Virus record (IMG/VR): IMGVR_UViG_3300020156_000051
Location: 1-41,773 of that record
Reading direction: 5' to 3' (one strand)
DNA length: 41,773 nucleotides
Source of the DNA: a virus
Shown: in pieces, positions 29,603-36,924 of the stretch
Layout of the letters: every line of letters starts with the position of its first letter
How positions within the stretch are numbered: position 1 is the stretch's first letter
Translations under genes and position numbers: made by a program
Notes under the pieces: generated by a model
Database searches by the model: none
What the model saw: only the letters and a program-made list of their open reading frames with translations
Told to the model about the DNA's origin: nothing

Positions 29603-29995
29603 CTATGGCTCCACTCCGGGCGCGGGCGGCGGGACAGCGCCAAGGTCGCGCAGAGGCTGGTAGACGGCCGAGTAGACGCGATTGCGCGCCTCGTGCAGAC
29701 TCGCCAGGTATCGTTCCGCGGAAGACTTCCACCAGAACCTCTTCGTCCGCACACGCACAGTCGGAGCAAATTGCTCCACTCCATATCGCGCGTGTGTCAG
29801 GTGCGCGACATGATGGCGCCGCCTCCATGTCGGAAGAAACTCGGCAAAGTAGAGAACCGGTCCCATAGCCGGAATCACCTGAATGATCTGTGTGTCATCG
29901 ATGAGATGGTGACGGCCCTCCGAACGGTGGGCGGATTCGTCTACATCGGACACAGGCCACTCTGAACGGTGGGCGGATTCCGGCTCTGGGGACAC
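29603..29995 (-). CDS. Unknown protein with ESAHRSE repeats, 130 aa
   Basis: The N-terminus has two copies of ESAHRSE, encoded by the same 17-bp direct repeat as the end of the upstream gene. The rest is an Arg/Trp-rich alpha/beta part (VLYFAEFLPTWRRRHHVAHL, RTKRFWWKSSAERYLASLHE) with a Pro-rich tail. No family recognised. Confidence 0.66.
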   Translation of the reverse strand: MSPEPESAHRSEWPVSDVDESAHRSEGRHHLIDDTQIIQVIPAMGPVLYFAEFLPTWRRRHHVAHLTHARYGVEQFAPTVRVRTKRFWWKSSAERYLASLHEARNRVYSAVYQPLRDLGAVPPPAPGVEP

Positions 29996-30036
29996 GATGC
30001 CTACTCCTGTGACTCTGACGAACGGTGGGCGGATTC
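29922..30036. repeat. Three direct repeats of GAACGGTGGGCGGATTC
   Basis: Exact 17-bp copies at 29922-29938, 29964-29980 and 30020-30036; copies 2 and 3 share further flanking bases (CCGG). They cross the boundary between two genes and encode ESAHRS units in both. Confidence 0.85.
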
Positions 30037-30363
30037 CGGTTCGCGGTATACGAAATGTCCACGAGCAGACTTAGTCTGCTCCTTGATTGCGGCCTTGAAC
30101 TTCTCAATCTCCTGCGCCGTTGGATCTTCGGTGGTCTGATGCCGGATCTCCTGCGGCGGCGTGACAAGCGCCTCGACCATTGGGAGCATGATCTTCAGGG
30201 CCGCGGCGATCTCGTACAGGCTCGCAGCGGCCGACGCCTGGAACAGCACATCGGCGCGTCGGAGAGACTGCTCATGGTGCCCAGCGCCTTCGAACGTATC
30301 CTGCCCTTCAGACAGGTACAGTGCGGCGTAGTCGACCGGCCCGCTTTCCTCCTCAGTGCTCAT
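30001..30363 (-). CDS. Unknown helical protein with ESAHRS tail, 120 aa
   Basis: ATG 30363 (MSTEEESGPVDY) is in ATGA overlap with the preceding gene. Helical centre (ADVLFQASAAASLYEIAAAL, EIEKFKAAIKEQ). Its last residues repeat ESAHRSS from the 17-bp repeat. Possibly related by duplication at its end to the next gene. Function unknown. Confidence 0.66.
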   Translation of the reverse strand: MSTEEESGPVDYAALYLSEGQDTFEGAGHHEQSLRRADVLFQASAAASLYEIAAALKIMLPMVEALVTPPQEIRHQTTEDPTAQEIEKFKAAIKEQTKSARGHFVYREPESAHRSSESQE

Positions 30364-30470
30364 TTGCCTGCGCCCTTTCCATGCTTCTCCTCGAACTCCT
30401 TGTCGTGGCGTTCGATGTCTTTCTGAGCTTTCTCCCACGCCTTTTCAGCGTCAGTCTTATCGTCGCTCAC
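30360..30470 (-). CDS. Short charged helical protein, 36 aa
   Basis: GTG start 30470 with GGAGG. Almost all Lys, Glu and Asp in helical register (DAEKAWEKAQKDIERHDKEF). Both junctions are coupled. Small size limits certainty. Confidence 0.5.
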   Translation of the reverse strand: MSDDKTDAEKAWEKAQKDIERHDKEFEEKHGKGAGK

Positions 30471-30472
30471 GA

Positions 30473-30562
30473 CTATTCCTCCATACTCCGGCCGAGGGAT
30501 TCCAGGATCTCCTCGTCGGTCAGTTCGCGGTCTGGATCACGTTCGGGGTTCGTCTTACTCAT
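30473..30562 (-). CDS. Very small acidic protein, 29 aa
   Basis: Complete gene in ATGA overlap with the 116-aa gene upstream. Acidic with LTDEEILESLGRSMEE at its end. Function unknown; could be a leader-like peptide. Confidence 0.45.
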   Translation of the reverse strand: MSKTNPERDPDRELTDEEILESLGRSMEE

Positions 30563-30909
30563 GCTGTCACCTTCGTCTTGATCTCGTACTTGCGCTCCAG
30601 GAGATCGGCGACCTCCTGGGGGATCGCCAGCAGGTTCGGCGGTGGCGTGAGCCCACGTTCCTCGAACCATTTCTGGTTGTTGTCCCGGAGGACTTGCTCC
30701 AGGAACGCCTCGTACCCTCGCTCCAGCTCGACCACGCGCTCCGGCAAAAGCACCGACGGCGCCGTGCACGCTCGGTGCACCCAGTCGCCGTAGCAGAAGC
30801 GGCAGAGCCACACCGTGGCGCCGGGGAACTTGCACACCCACTTGATGACCGCGGGCCGCTCGTCCCAGTTGCACCGGGTCTGCTTCGTCGTCACTCCGTC
30901 GGCGGCCAC
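30559..30909 (-). CDS. Zinc-binding protein, 116 aa
   Basis: GTG 30909 has GGAG at correct spacing. Metal ligands RCNWDE, WVCKFPG, WLCRFCYGDWVHRAC: Cys pairs plus His for a small zinc ribbon in the first 50 residues. The C-terminal half is helical (ERVVELERGYEAFLEQVLRD). Function unknown. Confidence 0.66.
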   Translation of the reverse strand: MAADGVTTKQTRCNWDERPAVIKWVCKFPGATVWLCRFCYGDWVHRACTAPSVLLPERVVELERGYEAFLEQVLRDNNQKWFEERGLTPPPNLLAIPQEVADLLERKYEIKTKVTA

Positions 30910-30965
30910 AGAAACTCCGTCTCCTTGACTTCGGCCCAGGCGATGGACTCCTGGTTGTATTTCAT
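30891..30965 (-). CDS. Tiny protein, 24 aa
   Basis: ATG 30965 with GGAGGACGCG, an excellent ribosome site, and ATGA coupling to the upstream gene. Overlaps the next gene's start by 19 bases. Function unknown; could be a leader peptide for the zinc protein. Confidence 0.45.
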   Translation of the reverse strand: MKYNQESIAWAEVKETEFLWPPTE

Positions 30966-31078
30966 CGCGTCCTCCGCTTCCAGCGAATCACGAGTGTCGG
31001 GAGTGGACAGACGTAATGGTGCGTGTCGCCACGATAGTAGCCAATCCACCAGTCCCGCCGCTCGAAGTAGATCGTCAT
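30962..31078 (-). CDS. Small Trp/Tyr-rich basic protein, 38 aa
   Basis: Pattern ERRDWWIGYYRGDTHHYVC, then LPTLVIRWKRR, resembling short phage proteins of the form D-x-W-x-G-x-Y...C-L-P-x-x-V-x-R-W. ATGA overlaps on both sides. Likely real despite its size; function unknown. Confidence 0.62.
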   Translation of the reverse strand: MTIYFERRDWWIGYYRGDTHHYVCPLPTLVIRWKRRTR

Positions 31079-31482
31079 CGGAGCTCCACCTTCGCTTCCC
31101 TTACACCGGGCATTTTCCGGAGATCGCTCAACTCAGTGTGTGCGTCTTCGGCGTTCGCGCCGGGGATCGGGTACTCGTCCGTGCTGCCGTCCTTGTACAG
31201 GGCGACCATCCACCACGTCGGCTTCCAGGTCTTGATCTCTTGCGCCTTCTGGCTGAGGTGATAGGCCACGTTGTTCGGCGCGATCATCCCGCTCCGGGAG
31301 ATGTACCGGTGCGCCAGCTTCTCCAGCTCGGTCGCGGCCACCTGGTGCACGAGCGTGTAGATGTCGGTCAGCTCCAGGGGATGGACCCGAAGATAGCTGG
31401 GAGCTAACCGGTTGATCGTGTCCGATGTGGACTCACCGACGTACCGTGCCCAGTCGTGATTCGGAACTCCGGCGTCGGTCAT
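31075..31482 (-). CDS. Unknown protein, 135 aa
   Basis: Mainly helical (ELTDIYTLVHQVAATELEKL, AYHLSQKAQEIKTWK) with a beta-like end (KMPGVREAKVELR). Contains a GTCC/GGAC-type site (31420-31432) near its 5' end. ATGA and TGATG overlaps. No family recognised. Confidence 0.68.
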   Translation of the reverse strand: MTDAGVPNHDWARYVGESTSDTINRLAPSYLRVHPLELTDIYTLVHQVAATELEKLAHRYISRSGMIAPNNVAYHLSQKAQEIKTWKPTWWMVALYKDGSTDEYPIPGANAEDAHTELSDLRKMPGVREAKVELR

Positions 31483-31682
31483 CAGTCCCCCTTGTCGAGT
31501 TTGAGCGTGAGCTGGACCGTTCCGCTCCGATGAATGGCTTCATGCGCGACGTACATGCGCCCGGCCGTCACGATGATGTAACTGTCCTCGGGCACGTACG
31601 AGGACTCACTCTTATTCGTCTCGACGTCCTCGACCGTCACCTTGATCGGGCTGAGTTTCCTGCTCGTCTTCGGTTCCGCCAT
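31482..31682 (-). CDS. Unknown beta-rich protein, 66 aa
   Basis: Strand-rich sequence (SPIKVTVEDVETNK, SYIIVTAGRMYVAHEA, GTVQLTLKLDK). The ATG follows GAGGTGAAC. It lies partly inside the preceding 50-aa frame (71-bp overlap). No family recognised. Confidence 0.65.
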   Translation of the reverse strand: MAEPKTSRKLSPIKVTVEDVETNKSESSYVPEDSYIIVTAGRMYVAHEAIHRSGTVQLTLKLDKGD

Positions 31683-31764
31683 TGCAGTTCACCTCGTGTA
31701 CGTCTCGTGCGGTTCTGGATAGGAACGGTTGCCCGCACCCGACTTCGCAGTAGTAGGTCGGCAT
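31612..31764 (-). CDS. Possible C2HC zinc-finger protein, 50 aa
   Basis: ATG overlaps the upstream TGA (TGATG). Ligands CEVGCGQPF...VHEVNC form a C-x3-C...H-x3-C finger; the rest is an acidic Gln-rich tail. It overlaps the following gene by 71 bases in another frame, so its C-terminal part is uncertain. Confidence 0.5.
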   Translation of the reverse strand: MPTYYCEVGCGQPFLSRTARDVHEVNCNGGTEDEQETQPDQGDGRGRRDE

Positions 31765-32048
31765 CAGTCTTCTGATCTCCATTTCTCGCTATACCGCATA
31801 TCGTGAGGATGGAAGACATTCCACAGGTTCAGCGAGTCCTCGGCGGGCTGAACGTGGCTGGCGTAGAGAAACGTACCGTCCACTCCGTACACATCGATCG
31901 AGGTGTGCTGCCCGATCGCGCGATTGACGCTGTCCGCGGCGTACGTGGTCGCGATCTGGATGATCTGGTTGAACGCCGGGTGGGTCGGGTCCACCCAGTG
32001 ACTGAGATCCTCCTGGAACCGCTCCTCAGCCATTTCCTCAGCGCTCAC
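31764..32048 (-). CDS. Unknown protein, 94 aa
   Basis: Acidic N-terminal helix (MSAEEMAEERFQEDLSHW), then IIQIATTYAADSVNRAIG and a Tyr/His-rich end. No family recognised. Overlaps the upstream gene end by 11 bases. Confidence 0.66.
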   Translation of the reverse strand: MSAEEMAEERFQEDLSHWVDPTHPAFNQIIQIATTYAADSVNRAIGQHTSIDVYGVDGTFLYASHVQPAEDSLNLWNVFHPHDMRYSEKWRSED

Positions 32049-32385
32049 GGGGCACCTTCCTCCAATCCTCGACGACGATGACCCGGCGCTTGTACACCGG
32101 AGTGCCGTTGTTCTGTTGATGCTTGATCCATTCGGCGAGCGGGTAGACCTGTTCGAGTTCGGGATCGTTCGGCCGGGTCAGCATCCGGCCACCGGTGAAC
32201 TCTGTAGCATGCTCCACGATCGTGTCGCTCGGCGGTGTCCAGCCTGCCTTGAGCAGAGCCGCCACCATCCGGTCCGCATCACCGCGGAGGCCGGGCGGCG
32301 GGGAGCCGATGTACGACGATGTCATCGCCTTGTGCGCCAGCTCGATGGCCTCGTCACGCTCGCGCTCGAACTCGTCAGCACTCAC
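32038..32385 (-). CDS. Unknown protein, 115 aa
   Basis: GTG start, 11-base overlap with the upstream gene. Helical start (EFERERDEAIELAHKAM), a Gly/Pro turn, then DRMVAALLKAGW and a basic tail (KRRVIVVEDWRKVPRER). No family recognised. Confidence 0.66.
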   Translation of the reverse strand: MSADEFERERDEAIELAHKAMTSSYIGSPPPGLRGDADRMVAALLKAGWTPPSDTIVEHATEFTGGRMLTRPNDPELEQVYPLAEWIKHQQNNGTPVYKRRVIVVEDWRKVPRER

Positions 32386-32986
32386 GTTGCATCACGTCCA
32401 TCAGCGTCTCGCGTGTGACACCGGTGTGCGTGTCATCGACGAGCTCCAGGAGCGGTGCATTGCCCTCGCCCTCGATCCCCTGACCACAGACGAACGGCAT
32501 CTCATCCTCAATCTCCACGTTGGCGGTGAAACCTCCGCGGGCCTGTTGGAGCACGACCCGCTCCCGGATATCGGCGAAGGTGTCCGTGGCAGCCAGCGCC
32601 GCGACACCCATTCGCCGGAATGTCTCGGACAGCCCCTGGAGCGCCCGGCCGTAGTTGGGCATGGCGAGCGGGAACCCGACACCGGCCTGGACGAAGGTGA
32701 CACCGCGCGGAGCCGGGCGCCCGTGCCGCTGGCCGCGCCTGTCGCGCCTCTTCCGGGCGCTGGCCAGGTTCTGGGCCGCCCGCATCGCTGCACGCGTCTC
32801 GTAGCTCTCCAGGCCCCCGGGACGGCGTGCCCGGATGCCGATGATCTGGTCCTGGCGAACGGCCTCGATCTTCGAGACGAGGTGATCGCGCATGAACAGG
32901 CGAGCCGGGTCCATTCTGGACATCAGCTTCCGCTCCTCCCAGCGTCGATGGGCTTCGGCGATCTCGGCGGGTGTGTGGCCGGTCAT
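32375..32986 (-). CDS. Unknown basic protein, 203 aa
   Basis: Helical N-terminus (MTGHTPAEIAEAHRRWEERK), a strongly basic Arg/Ala stretch near 80-95 (RKRRDRRGQRHGRP), then MPNYGRALQGLSETFRRMG and an acidic C-terminal part. Contains an exact GTCCA-N3-TGGAC site (32909-32921) in its first codons. ATGA overlap to the previous gene. No family recognised. Confidence 0.68.
   Translation of the reverse strand: MTGHTPAEIAEAHRRWEERKLMSRMDPARLFMRDHLVSKIEAVRQDQIIGIRARRPGGLESYETRAAMRAAQNLASARKRRDRRGQRHGRPAPRGVTFVQAGVGFPLAMPNYGRALQGLSETFRRMGVAALAATDTFADIRERVVLQQARGGFTANVEIEDEMPFVCGQGIEGEGNAPLLELVDDTHTGVTRETLMDVMQREC
32909..32921. repeat. Dispersed palindrome GTCCA-N3-TGGAC, exact copy
   Basis: GTCCATTCTGGAC inside the 5' part of the 203-aa gene. 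Confidence 0.75.
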
Positions 32987-33417
32987 CGGCTCTCTCCCGA
33001 CGCGAAGGGGTTCGCGGTGTAGAGCTCACGGACCTCGGGATGGGTGCGGACGAGGTACTCCAGGATGGCAACGGCGACACCGGCCGCCTGGAGCGCCTCG
33101 GCGGCCTGCTTGAGCGGTTCCGTCTCGGCGAACGTCTCGTGCATCTCCTCGGCGAGGATGCCGTCCCAGGCGCATCCCTCGGTGTCCGGGATCCCGCGGC
33201 CCTTGCTCCGGCTGACGCGGCAGTCGTTCTCCCTCTTCCACATGTCCGCGATGGCCCCGTGGTAGTCGGTGTCGAACAGGCCGCGGGGGTACGTCATCGG
33301 GTGGTTCTGCTGGCCCCAACGCTCGTCCTGACGGCCGCGCTCTTCGGCGATGCGCCAGAACAGGTGCTGACGGATCTCGGCGGCTTCGGCCGCCTGCTCG
33401 ACGCTGACGTTGCTCAT
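32983..33417 (-). CDS. MazG-like nucleotide pyrophosphohydrolase-type protein, 144 aa
   Basis: RGRQDERWGQQNHP is the phage motif R-Q-x-x-K/R-W-G-x-Q-N-H-P found with all-alpha NTP pyrophosphohydrolases; ILAEEMHETFAE supplies an E-E-x-x-E metal motif, and the helix AALQAAGVAVAILEYLV ends the fold. Such enzymes hydrolyse (d)NTPs or protect from nucleotide signals. The second metal motif is not obvious, so activity is uncertain. ATG 33417 is chosen over longer frames; ATGA coupling on both ends. Confidence 0.58.
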   Translation of the reverse strand: MSNVSVEQAAEAAEIRQHLFWRIAEERGRQDERWGQQNHPMTYPRGLFDTDYHGAIADMWKRENDCRVSRSKGRGIPDTEGCAWDGILAEEMHETFAETEPLKQAAEALQAAGVAVAILEYLVRTHPEVRELYTANPFASGESR

Positions 33418-34007
33418 GTCCGGTTTCCCTTCTGGTAACGCTCGGCCGCGGCGCGCTGGACAGCGGCTTCCCATTCCTCTTCGGTCAGGGTCTCGACGAT
33501 CGTGCCCATGTGATTGGTCCAGCTCTCGTAGGCTTCGGCGCGCTCGTAGAATGCCTGCACACCGTCGCTGTCGGTCGCCAGCGCTCCGGCGGGCACCGTA
33601 TCTTCGTCCCACCAGACCCGCCGCGGCCGGAGCCAGCCCATGTGCACAGCCGCGTCTTCGAAGTTCGCCATGCCGATGAGCTGGAGCCCGCAGTGGGGCT
33701 CGTGAGCGTCGTTGGTTTCGAGCAGCCCCGACGCCGCGCAGGTGCAGTCACCGGTTTGCTGGACGACGGCGACCTGCGGCCCAGCGGCGAGCTGCGCGGC
33801 TTCGAGCGCTCGCCGGAGCAGCGACGCGTTGTTCGCGTCGGCCTCGGCCTCAACAGCCCGCCATTGACGCTCTTGCTCCTCGGTCATGACTCGTTTCCCG
33901 GTGACGTGATCAAGGTACGAGTAATAGCCGACGTGGGCCGTGAACGCGGGCTCCATGTGCTCGCGCAGCACGTTCCACAGGGCGTTGATCTGCTTCTCGG
34001 TGATCAC
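33414..34007 (-). CDS. Unknown Cys-cluster protein, 197 aa
   Basis: GTG 34007 overlaps the upstream TGA. An N-terminal part (INALWNVLREHMEPAF, ERQWRAVEAEADANNAS) leads to GDCTCAASGLLE and EPHCGLQL, three Cys and His that may bind metal, then a Trp-rich helical end (MGWLRPRRVWWDED, LTEEEWEAAVQRAAAERY). No family recognised. Confidence 0.68.
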   Translation of the reverse strand: MITEKQINALWNVLREHMEPAFTAHVGYYSYLDHVTGKRVMTEEQERQWRAVEAEADANNASLLRRALEAAQLAAGPQVAVVQQTGDCTCAASGLLETNDAHEPHCGLQLIGMANFEDAAVHMGWLRPRRVWWDEDTVPAGALATDSDGVQAFYERAEAYESWTNHMGTIVETLTEEEWEAAVQRAAAERYQKGNRT

Positions 34008-35257
34008 AGCTTGTCCATCTCCTTCTCCAACCGCTCCTTGGTCGCGATGCTGCGCAACCACTTCGCGAACTTGCGCTGTTCGTCGTCCTCGTCCGCCCGC
34101 TCCAGACCCTCGGCGAGCTCATCGGCGAAGTTAGCCCGAATCTCCCGGGAAAGCTGCGCCATGGCTTTTTCGCCGGAGTTGTGCTCGAACATGTCCCGCT
34201 CGCGTACGACCCGCCGGGCTGCGTCCTGTGCGGACTCACCCGGGGTGTAACCATCGTCGCTCTCGAACTCATCCTCCGCTTCGAGGATCTCGCGCATTTC
34301 CCTACGGAACCTGGAAAAGTCCTCGGCCGAGCTCTGGTACATTGCGGCGTTGCTCTTGGCCACCTGCACCACCTCATGCACCTTGGCCAACAGTGTGTTG
34401 CCGCGGTAATCCTTGAGGATCTCCAGGAGTCTGTTCGCCGCGTGGATCTCCAAGGAGTCCGGGCCAGTCGCCTCGGTAGAATTCACCTTGGTACGGAGTT
34501 CGTTGTTCTCCCGGGCCATGGCCTTGACCGCGTCGAGCAGCTTCAGTTCCGGCTCACCGACCACTTCCCGGATACCGATGCACAGCTCGTCGAGTTCCTC
34601 GATCTCCTTCCGGAGATTGTTGCGCTCGGTCACCAGTCGCTGAACCGCGTCCACTGTGGACTCGCGCTGATTCTCACCGACCCCGTCCCACTCGGACACC
34701 GCGCCGGTGAGCCGACGGACCTCCTGCATCTCGCCGAACAGTTGGTCGTACCTCTCGCCGAGCAGCTTCGTCTGATTGGGGAAAAGCTGTGCCTTCGATG
34801 CCTTGGTCAGTTCTTCGAGCGCCACCTGGTGATTGACCTCGATCTTGTCGACGGGGACCACAATCGTGTTGGGGTCGCCCTCGACCGGTGTACCCATCTG
34901 CTTGAGCCACTCCGGAACGGACCAGGGTTGACTGGCCTGGGTCAGGTAGTTCATGGCCTTGGCGGGAGTGGCCGGTGTCGGGCGCGTGTCGTTAGCCACG
35001 CGAATCTGCCAGCCGTACTTTCCCTTCTCCACGACACCGGCGCTGAAGTAATCGACCCCGTGATGTGGCAGCACGACCGCGACATTATGGCCCACTTTCA
35101 CAGGCCACACATTGACGGGGGTCGGCTGAAGCTCCTTCTGCGGCACGGTCTTCAGGACCTCTCGGCCCATGTCCCAGATGTTCTGGTCGGCCATGTCGTC
35201 GGCGTGCACGCGGATCGCGCCGACAACCTTACGCAGGATCTTGTCGTAGTCGCTCAC
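34004..35257 (-). CDS. Long coiled-coil protein, 417 aa
   Basis: GTG 35257 in GTGA overlap. N-terminal beta part about 55-130 (VGHNVAVVLPHHGVDYFSAG, YGWQIRVANDTRP) then long helical repeats (VQRLVTERNNLRKEIEELDE, LLDAVKAMARENNELRTKV, FRREMREILEAEDEFE). The C-terminus is acidic then basic (EQRKFAKWLRSIATKERLEK). Possibly a scaffold or SMC-like helper; no signature confirms it. Contains an exact GTCCACTGTGGAC site (34649-34661). Confidence 0.7.
   Translation of the reverse strand: MSDYDKILRKVVGAIRVHADDMADQNIWDMGREVLKTVPQKELQPTPVNVWPVKVGHNVAVVLPHHGVDYFSAGVVEKGKYGWQIRVANDTRPTPATPAKAMNYLTQASQPWSVPEWLKQMGTPVEGDPNTIVVPVDKIEVNHQVALEELTKASKAQLFPNQTKLLGERYDQLFGEMQEVRRLTGAVSEWDGVGENQRESTVDAVQRLVTERNNLRKEIEELDELCIGIREVVGEPELKLLDAVKAMARENNELRTKVNSTEATGPDSLEIHAANRLLEILKDYRGNTLLAKVHEVVQVAKSNAAMYQSSAEDFSRFRREMREILEAEDEFESDDGYTPGESAQDAARRVVRERDMFEHNSGEKAMAQLSREIRANFADELAEGLERADEDDEQRKFAKWLRSIATKERLEKEMDKL
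34649..34661. repeat. Dispersed palindrome GTCCA-N3-TGGAC, exact copy
   Basis: GTCCACTGTGGAC inside the long coiled-coil gene; the arms extend to 6 bp. Confidence 0.75.
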
Positions 35258-35451
35258 GGCTTCTCCTCCCCGGCGAACTTGTGCGCGGCGTCCTGAATGG
35301 CCCACGCTCCCTCGACGAACGCCCGGCCCTCCTTGGTCCGCTTGTCGTGCGGGCACTGGTCCACGGCCCATGTGCAGATCTCGTGCAGGTCTTCGAGGTC
35401 AATGAGAATGATCTTGTCCCGGTTGCGGGACGGGATCTTGATGGCGGTCAT
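35254..35451 (-). CDS. Unknown protein, 65 aa
   Basis: Hydrophobic-acidic segments (DKIILIDLEDLHEICTWAV, EGRAFVEGAWAIQDAAHKF) and a CPHDKR in between. ATGA/GTGA coupled. No family recognised. Confidence 0.66.
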   Translation of the reverse strand: MTAIKIPSRNRDKIILIDLEDLHEICTWAVDQCPHDKRTKEGRAFVEGAWAIQDAAHKFAGEEKP

Positions 35452-35660
35452 TTATGAACCTTTCGTGTGCCTGTGCATGTTGGACATTGGCCGGGGACTC
35501 CGCCACTGCACAATGGGCATGGGATATCGGTTTTAGCGTTTCCGTTCAGTGCACCGCTTCCACTGCATGGGGAACAATCTCCGTTGACGCAATCCGGACA
35601 ATCTTTGGTGTTCCTCGGACCTTCGTCCGGTGAGGCTGCGATTTTCTGCCAGAAGGCCAT
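35448..35660 (-). CDS. DnaJ-type zinc-finger protein, 70 aa
   Basis: Repeated CPxCxGxG-like units: CPDCVNGDCSPCSGSGA and CPLCSGGVPGQCPTCTGT, eight Cys in four pairs, as in the central domain of DnaJ. No J domain. Could serve as a zinc or protein-binding module. Function in the phage unknown. Confidence 0.75.
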   Translation of the reverse strand: MAFWQKIAASPDEGPRNTKDCPDCVNGDCSPCSGSGALNGNAKTDIPCPLCSGGVPGQCPTCTGTRKVHK

Positions 35661-35846
35661 CTACTTGTTCGACCATCCGCGTTTGTCGGCGTACGCCTGA
35701 GATCCCGGAACCGGCTTGTCGGGATTGCGGCCGGTGGTATCGCGGTCGAGTTCCTTCTGCTTGGTCACTGCCTCGGCCCGTTTCGTCTCAGGGCTCTTGG
35801 AAGTGTTCTTGCCCGACGGGTTGTGAACTTCGCCCTTCTTGGTCAT
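35661..35846 (-). CDS. Small basic protein, first gene of an operator-controlled unit, 61 aa
   Basis: Lys-rich and probably disordered (MTKKGEVHNPSGKNTSKSPE, TKQKELDRDTTGRNPDKP), ending AYADKRGWSNK. Starts about 50 bp downstream of the 35905 promoter and abuts the DnaJ-type gene (TAG-ATG). Function unknown. Confidence 0.62.
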   Translation of the reverse strand: MTKKGEVHNPSGKNTSKSPETKRAEAVTKQKELDRDTTGRNPDKPVPGSQAYADKRGWSNK

Positions 35847-35904
35847 CGCTGCGAGGCCCTTCCTTGATCGGAAACGTTGGTAACTCTGAACTTCGTGTAC
35901 GAGC

Positions 35905-35933
35905 AGTTAACCAGACTGGTTAAGTCAGCGCAA
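35905..35933 (-). promoter_or_regulatory. Promoter with perfect TTAACCAG/CTGGTTAA operator
   Basis: Minus strand: -35 TTGCGC (35933-35928), 17-bp spacer, -10 TTAACT (35910-35905). The palindrome TTAACCAGACTGGTTAA (35907-35923) has 8-bp perfect arms about one central base and occupies the spacer. The GGTTAAG...GCAACCCC arrangement is shared with the 37538 promoter. Confidence 0.62.
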
Positions 35934-35937
35934 CCCC

Positions 35938-36123
35938 TTACGGGACATCGAGGCCGAGCATATCGAGCAAGAGCGCACAGTCCTGTTCGTCCTGCGCCGA
36001 CCGCGCCACGTACTGGGTGGCCAGTACCCGTTCAGCTGGTGTGGATTTGGAGGCGACAAGGTTCAGCCTCCGCTCAGGGATCGGCGCCCCGTGCGGATCC
36101 CTAGGGTCTCGGATCACCGTCAC
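35938..36123 (-). CDS. Unknown protein, 61 aa
   Basis: I use GTG 36123, where AAGGAC lies at good spacing; the longer ATG 36153 has no ribosome site and overlaps the upstream gene by 53 bases. Basic start (TVIRDPRDPHGAP), helical end (ERVLATQYVARSAQDEQDC, LLLDMLGL). No family recognised. Confidence 0.58.
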   Translation of the reverse strand: MTVIRDPRDPHGAPIPERRLNLVASKSTPAERVLATQYVARSAQDEQDCALLLDMLGLDVP

Positions 36124-36295
36124 TGGTCTGTCCTTCTTCGGTCGTCTCGACATGGATCTTGAGCGGGCACCAGGACTCGAACTCCTCGGCCTGCTCCGGG
36201 GTGATGCCCTCCGGCGGCGTGACCCGGCTCCAGGGCGTCATTTCCCGTGTCCGCGGGAAGTCACCCCAGACCACCCAGACGTGGACCCTGGTCAC
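36101..36295 (-). CDS. Unknown protein, 64 aa
   Basis: GTG 36295 with GAGGAC upstream. Beta-start (MTRVHVWVVWGDFPR) then Pro/Glu-rich (WSRVTPPEGITPEQAEEFE) and CPLKIHVETTEEG. No family recognised. Confidence 0.62.
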   Translation of the reverse strand: MTRVHVWVVWGDFPRTREMTPWSRVTPPEGITPEQAEEFESWCPLKIHVETTEEGQTSDGDPRP

Positions 36296-36298
36296 CGC

Positions 36299-36679
36299 TC
36301 AGTCCTCTTTGAACTCGGTGCCGCCGACAATTTCGTCCTGGTCGTTTTTGACGTAGTAGATTTCCACGTCGCCATCAGTGTCGTAGTCGTCTCCGGCTTT
36401 CGGGCCGAAATCCCCCAGCTTGGCGGCAAGCGTTTCGAGATCTTCCACGGTCGCGTCTTCTGGCGCCTCGAACTCGACGATCTGAGACATGGCCTGGATC
36501 AGGTATGCGGTGTACTTCTTCATCAATTTCTCCTTCAAGTCGGTGCGACGCCGCGCCTTCTCCACACAGCAGGGTCCGACGAACCAGCAGCGACCCGGGT
36601 ATCGCAGACTCTCGAACATGAACTGCTGCCCGCCGCTCGGCTGGAATCTCTGGCAGTCACAGCACTTCCATGCTCGCAT
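36299..36679 (-). CDS. Cys-rich N-terminus plus acidic domain, 126 aa (possible internal start)
   Basis: The longest frame starts at ATG 36679, coupled to the upstream stop (TGATG); it carries WKCCDCQRFQP and CWFVGPCCVEK, a possible zinc site. Codon 53 is an ATG at 36523 preceded by an excellent AAGGAG, so a 74-residue acidic protein (MKKYTAYLIQAMSQIVEFEA onward) is probably also or mainly made. The C-terminal domain with TVEDLETLAAKLGDFG may act alone. Function unknown. Confidence 0.6.
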   Translation of the reverse strand: MRAWKCCDCQRFQPSGGQQFMFESLRYPGRCWFVGPCCVEKARRRTDLKEKLMKKYTAYLIQAMSQIVEFEAPEDATVEDLETLAAKLGDFGPKAGDDYDTDGDVEIYYVKNDQDEIVGGTEFKED

Positions 36680-36924
36680 CAGAACACCGTAACGGGTCGA
36701 TCCTTGAACGCCTTCTCGACGGCGTTCGGGTCGAGACAGATGATTTGTCCCAAAGGGACAAAAGGACTTTCCTTGACCTCCCAGTAACTGGGCCAGTAAA
36801 GGATCCGGTCCGCCACCCCACGTACCCGGTCGATGTCGTCAGGGTGGCAGAAGAAGATCCGGGCGTGTTCCTTCTGGATCCGCTCGATCTCGATCACCAG
36901 CTCATTAAGCGTCGACATGGTCAC
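36679..36924 (-). CDS. Unknown protein, 81 aa
   Basis: GTG 36924 in GTGA overlap with the upstream gene; ATG 36918 two codons later is an alternative. Helical start (TLNELVIEIERIQKEHARIF), then ADRILYWPSYWEVKESPFVP and a C-terminal helix. No family recognised. Confidence 0.64.
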   Translation of the reverse strand: MTMSTLNELVIEIERIQKEHARIFFCHPDDIDRVRGVADRILYWPSYWEVKESPFVPLGQIICLDPNAVEKAFKDRPVTVF

